Source of the DNA: Reichenbachiella sp. 5M10
GTDB taxonomy: Bacteria > Bacteroidota > Bacteroidia > Cytophagales > Cyclobacteriaceae
Direction of reading: 5' to 3'
NCBI RefSeq assembly: GCF_002742335.1
Contig: NZ_MDGR01000007.1
Location: 3,476,501-3,540,500 of the forward strand
DNA length: 64,000 nucleotides
How positions within the stretch are numbered: position 1 is the first letter of the stretch; every line of letters starts with the position of its first letter. A program made the position numbers and the translations under genes. The notes beneath the pieces were generated by a model. That model was not told the DNA's origin and did no database searches. It was given only the letters and a program-made list of their open reading frames with translations. Below, piece by piece: positions 59,391-64,000 of this stretch.

Positions 59391-59427
59391 AAATATTTAG
59401 ACGTTTTTAAATAAAAACTGTCAATTC

Positions 59428-59808
59428 TTATGCAAGCTCTACTTCAGCTCCTGCTTCTTCTAGTTGCTTCTTGAGACCTTCAGCCTCATCTTTAGCTAAA
59501 CCTTCCTTAACTGGCTTAGGAGCGCCATCTACTAATTCCTTAGCTTCTTTCAATCCAAGACCTGTCAATTCTTTCACCAATTTCACGATAGCCAATTTAG
59601 CACCTCCTGGTGACTTCAAGATTACGTCAAAAGAGCTTTTTTCTTCAGCTCCACCAGCATCTCCACCAGCAGCTCCAGCAACCATTACAGGCGCAGCAGC
59701 AGCAGCAGGCTCAATACCGTACTCATCTTTCAATATTTCAGCTAATTCATTTACTTCCTTTACAGTAAGGTTAACCAACTGTTCAGCGAATTCTTTTAAA
59801 TCTGCCAT
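59428..59808 (-). CDS. rplL: 50S ribosomal protein L7/L12
   Basis: The 126-residue protein forms the multi-copy stalk that recruits translation factors. It has the helical dimer domain ([20 protein letters not shown]), an Ala/Gly-rich hinge ([20 protein letters not shown]) and the C-terminal factor-binding domain ([40 protein letters not shown]). It follows rplJ by 40 bases and precedes the attenuator-like hairpin. Confidence 0.98.
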   Translation of the reverse strand: MADLKEFAEQLVNLTVKEVNELAEILKDEYGIEPAAAAAPVMVAGAAGGDAGGAEEKSSFDVILKSPGGAKLAIVKLVKELTGLGLKEAKELVDGAPKPVKEGLAKDEAEGLKKQLEEAGAEVELA

Positions 59809-59848
59809 TTTTTTAAATAATTAAATTTTTAATAATTTGAAACCTAAA

Positions 59849-60379
59849 TTAACGTTCAGACAAAGTCTGTAATAGTCCAGAAAGTGTTTGTCCTCCACTC
59901 TGAAGCGAAGAAATAACATTTTTGGCTGGAGATTGCAACAATCCAATAACTTCTCCGATAAGCTCATTTTTAGACTTGAGATCAGCTAATGTATTGAGAT
60001 GTTCCTCACCTATAAAGAGATCGTATTCGATGGAAGCCCCTTTAAGCTTTGGTCTATCTAATTTGTCATCCTTTTTAAACTTTTTGATAAGCTTAGCAGG
60101 TACGTTTGCTGAATCTTCTCCAGTAAACATTACACCTGAAAAACCTGTCAAAACTTCTTCATTCAATGAAGAGAAATCAGCATCGACTGTTTCCAATGCC
60201 TTTTTAATCAAGGTATTCTTGATTACCCTGTATTCTACGCCACTTTCGAAGCACTTTCTTCTCAAGTCATTCACTTCCGCAACAGTCATTCCTGCTGCAT
60301 CCGTAAAGTAGAAGTTTCCACTTGACTTAAATTTACCCGAAAGCTCCTCTATAATTTTGGCTTTTTCTTCTCTTGTCAT
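59849..60379 (-). CDS. rplJ: 50S ribosomal protein L10
   Basis: The 176-residue protein anchors the L7/L12 stalk. It starts TREEKAKIIEELSGKFKSSG and shows YFTDAAGMTVAEVNDLRRKC and YRVIKNTLIKKALETVDADF; the C-terminal helix binds L7/L12 dimers. The gap to rplA is 53 bases, shorter than the long L10-binding leaders known from other bacteria, so any autoregulatory RNA would have to extend into rplA. Confidence 0.98.
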   Translation of the reverse strand: MTREEKAKIIEELSGKFKSSGNFYFTDAAGMTVAEVNDLRRKCFESGVEYRVIKNTLIKKALETVDADFSSLNEEVLTGFSGVMFTGEDSANVPAKLIKKFKKDDKLDRPKLKGASIEYDLFIGEEHLNTLADLKSKNELIGEVIGLLQSPAKNVISSLQSGGQTLSGLLQTLSER

Positions 60380-60432
60380 CTTAGTTCTTTTTAAATCCTA
60401 CTGTCGCCAGCATGAAATATTTAAAGCTAATT

Positions 60433-61131
60433 TTACAATCCAGCAATCGACCCTTTATCAATCTTGATACCTGAGCTCATTGTACTAGAAAGACTAATGA
60501 CTTTCACATAAGTACCTTTTGCACTTGCAGGCTTCAATTTTGATATTGTGTTTATCAATTCCAAAGCATTGTCCTTGATCTGTTCTGGAGTGAAAGAAAC
60601 TTTCCCTACACTCGCATGAATGATACCGAACTTGTCTACTTTGAAATCTATCTTACCAGATTTTACTTCATTTACTGCTTTAGCTACGTCCAAAGTAACT
60701 GTACCAGATTTTGGGTTTGGCATCAAGCCTCTAGGCCCGAGAACTCGACCGATACGACCCACTTTGGCCATAACTGTAGGCATTGTAATGATGACATCAA
60801 TATCCGTCCAACCACCTTCGATTTTCTTGATATAGTCATCCAATCCTACATGATCCGCTCCTGCATCCTTTGCTTCTTGCTCTTTGTCAGGCGTACATAG
60901 TACAAGTACTCGTACGTCCTTTCCCGTTCCGTGTGGAAGAGCTACTACTCCTCTCACCATCTGGTCTGCCTTTCTTGGATCAACTCCTAACCTAATATCG
61001 AGATCTACCGATGCGTCGAATTTAGTTCTAGTAATTTCCTTCACTAGCTTAGATGCTTCCTCAATGCTATAGCTTTGAGTCTTGTCATACTTTTCAGCAG
61101 CTAGTTTCTGATTTTTCGTCAATTTTGCCAT
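60433..61131 (-). CDS. rplA: 50S ribosomal protein L1
   Basis: The 232-residue protein forms the mobile stalk at the E site. It shows [40 protein letters not shown] and [20 protein letters not shown] with [11 protein letters not shown]1 represses the rplKA mRNA in several bacteria; no specific site was identified here. It follows rplK by 12 bases. Confidence 0.98.
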   Translation of the reverse strand: MAKLTKNQKLAAEKYDKTQSYSIEEASKLVKEITRTKFDASVDLDIRLGVDPRKADQMVRGVVALPHGTGKDVRVLVLCTPDKEQEAKDAGADHVGLDDYIKKIEGGWTDIDVIITMPTVMAKVGRIGRVLGPRGLMPNPKSGTVTLDVAKAVNEVKSGKIDFKVDKFGIIHASVGKVSFTPEQIKDNALELINTISKLKPASAKGTYVKVISLSSTMSSGIKIDKGSIAGL

Positions 61132-61143
61132 TTTAATTTTAAA

Positions 61144-61587
61144 TTAATTGGCCCAAGGGGCTTGTCCACTTACTTTGATTCCCATACTTCTTGCTGTACC
61201 AGCGACCAACTTCATTGCAGATTCCACTGTAAATGCGTTCAAATCCGGCATTTTAGTCTCTGCAATTTCTTTGACTTGATCCCAAGACACAGAACCTACC
61301 TTATCTCTGTTAGATTCAGAAGAACCTTTTTTGAGATTAGCAGCATTGAGTAACAATACTGCCGCTGGAGGGGTCTTGATTACAAAGTCAAAAGACTTGT
61401 CAGTGTAGATAGTAATGAGCACAGGGAGTACCTGACCCGCTTTTTCTTGGGTTCTAGCATTAAATTGCTTACAGAAATCCATAATGTTAAGACCCTTACT
61501 ACCTAGCGCAGGTCCTACAGGAGGAGAAGGATTGGCAGCACCACCCTTAATCTGTAACTTTAAGTAACCACTAATTTCCTTAGCCAT
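61144..61587 (-). CDS. rplK: 50S ribosomal protein L11
   Basis: The 147-residue protein belongs to the GTPase-associated centre. It starts [20 protein letters not shown], the Pro-rich loop continues [20 protein letters not shown], and the C-terminal RNA-binding domain ends [18 protein letters not shown]. It follows nusG by 2 bases. Confidence 0.98.
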   Translation of the reverse strand: MAKEISGYLKLQIKGGAANPSPPVGPALGSKGLNIMDFCKQFNARTQEKAGQVLPVLITIYTDKSFDFVIKTPPAAVLLLNAANLKKGSSESNRDKVGSVSWDQVKEIAETKMPDLNAFTVESAMKLVAGTARSMGIKVSGQAPWAN

Positions 61588-61589
61588 TT

Positions 61590-62147
61590 CTACTCTGTTT
61601 TTTCTACTTGAATATAATTAAGTTCTACAGGCGTGTTTCGACCAAAAATCTTAACCATAACGTTAAGCTTTTTCCTCTCTTCGAAGACTTCCTCCACATT
61701 GCCTGTGAAACCACTAAATGGACCGTCCATCACTTTGACTGCCTCGCCTACAATAAACGGCGTATCGAGCTGTTCTTCTTGCTCTTCCGCCTCGTCTACT
61801 TTACCCAAAATTCGGTTCACCTCATTTTGACGTAGTGCGACAGGTGTTTTGGATGGTCCCCCATCATTTGCCCCTAAAAACCCTATTACTCCTGGGATAT
61901 TGGTGATGGTGTGTTGCACTTCACCATGATTGATGTCAGCAGATATCAAGATGTATCCAGGAAAGAAATTTCTCTCTCGGACTCTCTTTTTTCCATTTCT
62001 CATCTCATATACCTTTTCTGCAGGTATCATTACTTGAGGAATGAAATCTTCTAGACCCATTCTGGTGATTTCAGTTTCAAGATAAGACTTTACTTTCTTC
62101 TCTTGTCCACTGACAGCACGAACTACGTACCATTTTAGTTCACTCAT
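61590..62147 (-). CDS. nusG: Transcription termination/antitermination factor NusG
   Basis: The 185-residue factor binds RNA polymerase and couples it to the ribosome or to Rho. The NGN domain begins [20 protein letters not shown] and has [20 protein letters not shown] and [20 protein letters not shown]. The C-terminal KOW domain is [20 protein letters not shown] and on. It follows secE by 21 bases. Confidence 0.98.
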   Translation of the reverse strand: MSELKWYVVRAVSGQEKKVKSYLETEITRMGLEDFIPQVMIPAEKVYEMRNGKKRVRERNFFPGYILISADINHGEVQHTITNIPGVIGFLGANDGGPSKTPVALRQNEVNRILGKVDEAEEQEEQLDTPFIVGEAVKVMDGPFSGFTGNVEEVFEERKKLNVMVKIFGRNTPVELNYIQVEKTE

Positions 62148-62168
62148 AATATCAGGACTTTAGGCTAA

Positions 62169-62360
62169 TTAAAGGTTATGATAATACCAGTCCAATAGAT
62201 TCTCAAAACTGATATCTATTAGACCAATGAACAACGCAAAGATCAGGGAAGCGACAAGGACTAAAACCGAACTACTCTGTAGTTCTGAATACTTGGACCA
62301 TGTAACTTTGTGGGCCATTTCATCATAAGATTCCTTAAAAAAATTAATCAGTTTAGTCAT
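62169..62360 (-). CDS. secE: Protein translocase subunit SecE
   Basis: From the ATG at 62360 the protein has 63 residues (MTKLINFFKESYDEMAHKVT), the short one-span SecE form. It has the conserved amphipathic part (KVTWSKYSELQSSS) and one membrane span (SVLVLVASLIFALFIGLIDI). It clamps SecY. The longer frame from 62390 would run into the tRNA-Trp gene and is not used. tRNA-Trp ends 27 bases upstream. Confidence 0.96.
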   Translation of the reverse strand: MTKLINFFKESYDEMAHKVTWSKYSELQSSSVLVLVASLIFALFIGLIDISFENLLDWYYHNL

Positions 62361-62387
62361 AGTACAAACCTTTGCTATTAAACATTG

Positions 62388-62460
62388 CACGGGTGGAGAG
62401 ACTCGAACTCCCAGCCAATGGTTTTGGAGACCACTACTCTGCCAATTGAGCTACACCCGT
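62388..62460 (-). tRNA. tRNA-Trp (CCA anticodon)
   Basis: The 73-base cloverleaf is complete. Acceptor arms ACGGGTG and CACCCGT pair over seven positions, the discriminator is G, and the anticodon loop CTCCAAA gives anticodon CCA with stem GTGGT/ACCAT. The T loop is TTCGAGT. The 3' CCA is not encoded (CAA follows). It stands between tuf and secE, as in many bacteria, and is the first element of the secE-nusG transcript. Confidence 0.95.
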
Positions 62461-62486
62461 GTATTTGAACCCTCAAAAAAGGATTG

Positions 62487-62518
62487 CAAAATTAGAACAT
62501 TTATTTTATATAAACAAA
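62487..62518 (-). promoter_or_regulatory. Predicted promoter for tRNA-Trp-secE-nusG (TTTG-N20-TAATTTTG)
   Basis: TTTG (62518-62515 on the minus strand) precedes TAATTTTG (62494-62487) with 20 bases between. Both elements match consensus. The -33 element is formed by the outermost bases of the tuf terminator stem. Transcription would start near 62481, about 20 bases before the tRNA. Confidence 0.8.
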
Positions 62519-62548
62519 TGCGCTTCATTGTAAAATGAAACGCATTTG
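62515..62548 (-). terminator. Terminator of tuf
   Basis: CAAATGCGCTTCATT (62515-62529) pairs with AATGAAACGCATTTG (62534-62548), 14 of 15 positions, around a GTAA loop, and is followed for leftward transcription by a T-rich stretch beginning TTTATATAAAAT. It lies 26 bases after the tuf stop codon and overlaps the next promoter. Confidence 0.82.
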
Positions 62549-62574
62549 ATACTCTTCTATAAAAAACTTAGAAC

Positions 62575-63762
62575 TTAGTCTAAGATTTCTGTTACTTGTC
62601 CAGAACCAACTGTTCTACCGCCTTCTCTGATCGCAAATCTCAATCCTTTTTCCATTGCGATTTTGTTGATCAAAGTTACCTCGATAGTTACGTTATCACC
62701 TGGCATTACCATTTCAACTCCTTCTGGAAGCATGATCTCACCAGTTACGTCTGTTGTTCTTACGTAGAACTGAGGACGGTATCTGTTGAAGAATGGAGTG
62801 TGACGTCCACCTTCTTCTTTAGATAGTACGTAAACTTCAGCTTTGAATTTAGCGTGTGGGTTTACAGAACCAGGCTTACAGATAATCATACCTCTTTTGA
62901 TTTGGTCTTTCTCAATACCTCTCAAAAGTAGACCAACGTTATCGCCAGCTTCACCTCTATCCAATATTTTTCTAAACATCTCAACACCAGTGATTGTAGA
63001 CTTCATGTCTTCTGCACCCATACCGATGATATCAACAGGATCTCCAGTGTTAGTTACACCTCTTTCGATTCTACCTGTCGCTACAGTACCTCTACCTGTA
63101 ATAGAGAACACATCCTCTACAGGCATCAAGAAATCCTTATCGATTGCTCTTTCTGGTAACGGAATGTAGTTATCTACTGCATCCATCAACTCATCGATTT
63201 TAGCAACCCACTCTGGCTCACCGTTCAATCCACCAAGAGCAGATCCAGCGATTACAGGAATATCATCACCTGGGAAGTCGTACTCAGAAAGCAATTCTCT
63301 CACTTCCATTTCAACTAGCTCAAGCAGTTCAGGATCGTCGACCAAATCGACTTTATTCATAAATACAACCAAAGCAGGAACACCTACCTGACGAGAAAGC
63401 AAGATGTGCTCTCTAGTTTGTGGCATTGGTCCGTCTGTAGCAGCTACTACGATGATCGCACCATCCATTTGAGCCGCACCAGTAATCATGTTTTTCACAT
63501 AATCCGCGTGACCAGGACAGTCAACGTGAGCGTAGTGACGCTTCTCAGTTTGGTATTCAATGTGAGAAGTATTGATTGTGATTCCTCTTTCTGCTTCTTC
63601 TGGAGCGTTATCGATAGAACCAAAATCCTTAATTTCTGCAAGACCTTTGTCTGACAATACTTTTGATATTGCAGCGGTCAAGGTTGTCTTTCCGTGATCC
63701 ACGTGACCAATAGTACCAATATTCACGTGAGGTTTCGAACGGTCAAAGGTTTCTTTAGCCAT
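62575..63762 (-). CDS. tuf: Elongation factor Tu
   Basis: The 395-residue GTPase delivers aminoacyl-tRNA to the ribosome. The G domain has [17 protein letters not shown], the switch segment [38 protein letters not shown] and [11 protein letters not shown]. Domains 2 and 3 follow, with [18 protein letters not shown] and [20 protein letters not shown]. Its leader is AT-rich and it stands directly after tRNA-Thr and tRNA-Gly, so it is probably transcribed with them. It is the only tuf in the window. Confidence 0.99.
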   Translation of the reverse strand: MAKETFDRSKPHVNIGTIGHVDHGKTTLTAAISKVLSDKGLAEIKDFGSIDNAPEEAERGITINTSHIEYQTEKRHYAHVDCPGHADYVKNMITGAAQMDGAIIVVAATDGPMPQTREHILLSRQVGVPALVVFMNKVDLVDDPELLELVEMEVRELLSEYDFPGDDIPVIAGSALGGLNGEPEWVAKIDELMDAVDNYIPLPERAIDKDFLMPVEDVFSITGRGTVATGRIERGVTNTGDPVDIIGMGAEDMKSTITGVEMFRKILDRGEAGDNVGLLLRGIEKDQIKRGMIICKPGSVNPHAKFKAEVYVLSKEEGGRHTPFFNRYRPQFYVRTTDVTGEIMLPEGVEMVMPGDNVTIEVTLINKIAMEKGLRFAIREGGRTVGSGQVTEILD

Positions 63763-63882
63763 GTCTGAAAATTCCTATTTAGTTAAAACTTTATTTAAAA
63801 TATAAAAATGCTAAACCTCCAGGGCATAGCAACTACTCTCGCCAATATATCCTCTCAAACAAGGATAACTCAGAAATGTAAG
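63763..63882. other. tuf leader between tRNA-Thr and tuf
   Basis: These 120 bases carry no gene and no promoter of consensus form, so tuf probably shares the transcript of the upstream tRNA genes, with the tRNAs released by processing. The last about 45 bases before tuf are strongly AT-rich, as is typical of highly expressed genes in this phylum. Confidence 0.5.
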
Positions 63883-63954
63883 AGCCAATGACGGGATTTG
63901 AACCCGTGACCTCTTCCTTACCAAGGAAGCACTCTACCCCTGAGCTACATCGGC
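63883..63954 (-). tRNA. tRNA-Thr (GGT anticodon)
   Basis: The 72-base cloverleaf is complete. Acceptor arms GCCGATG and CATTGGC pair with one G-T, the discriminator is T, and the anticodon loop TTGGTAA gives anticodon GGT on stem CTTCC/GGAAG. The T loop is TTCAAAT. CCA is not encoded. The tRNA-Gly, tRNA-Thr, tuf order is similar to the thrU-tyrU-glyT-thrT-tufB group of E. coli. Confidence 0.95.
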
Positions 63955-63964
63955 TAATAATAAG

Positions 63965-64000
63965 AGCGGGAGACGAGGCTCGAACCCGCGACCTACAGCT
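63965..64000 (-). tRNA. tRNA (probably Gly), 3' part only
   Basis: The last bases of the window encode the T arm (GCGGG, loop TTCGAGC, CTCGT) and the 3' acceptor strand CTCCCGC with discriminator T. The anticodon lies beyond the edge. The sequence AGGTCGCGGGTTCGAGCC and the place before tRNA-Thr fit tRNA-Gly(TCC) of related bacteria, but the identity is inferred. Confidence 0.7.

Noticed and set aside
60380-60432. Possible L10-binding leader RNA before rplJ
   Set aside because: The gap is only 53 bases and no clear paired structure was found by eye; not enough to call a regulatory RNA.

Overview
The window is a chromosomal segment of a Bacteroidota bacterium, most likely a Cytophagales-type marine or soil relative (rank below phylum is inference). 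The evidence is a PorP/SprF plus CHU_C-type (type IX secretion) cell-surface operon, TPR-domain sensor kinases, an OMP_b-brl_3-type TonB-like receptor, genes without Shine-Dalgarno sites but with A/T-rich leaders, and several promoters of the Bacteroidota form TTTG-N19/20-TAnnTTTG. No plasmid, phage, IS or CRISPR sequence was seen.

Layout. Positions 1-6757 (minus) are a type IX secretion/gliding-style surface operon: a 1798-aa adhesin with four 100-aa tandem repeats, a PorP/SprF protein and the start of a TPR (probably OmpA-like) protein. Positions 7121-17364 are mixed housekeeping genes: pyrD, ftsK, a LolA-like carrier, an NRDE/TANGO2 protein, a CtpA-type protease, a very small membrane-protein gene with its own consensus promoter and terminator, a Ppx/GppA phosphatase, an Ldh-family oxidoreductase, a beta-barrel protein and an FtsB/DivIC-like divisome protein. 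Positions 17686-29533 form a signalling and envelope region: an unrecognised 125-aa protein translationally coupled to a TPR histidine kinase, an OmpR-type regulator with its kinase followed by an outer-membrane receptor, a surface lipoprotein with three beta-helix repeats, and a second TPR kinase coupled to a NarL-type regulator. Positions 29560-33338 hold a DUF5009/HGSNAT-like membrane acyltransferase, eno and carA.

Positions 33453-64000 (minus) are the translation/transcription super-cluster. Reading in the direction of transcription: tRNA-Gly (partial), tRNA-Thr, tuf, [terminator, promoter] tRNA-Trp, secE, nusG, rplKAJL, [hairpin] rpoBC, DUF3467, [terminator, promoter] rpsL, rpsG, fusA, rpsJ, [terminator, promoter] rplC to rplQ (S10, spc and alpha genes together, without map or adk), [terminator] carA, eno [terminator]. 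The hairpins and promoters divide it into about five transcription units.

The less ordinary points are the 35-aa membrane protein expressed from a ribosomal-strength promoter sequence, the 125-aa protein coupled to a kinase whose signal-peptide codons hold a perfect 14-bp inverted repeat, a base-composition break inside that kinase, ABAB alternation of the adhesin repeats, a TTG start for rpoB directly downstream of a large hairpin, and a DUF3467 gene overlapping the end of rpoC.
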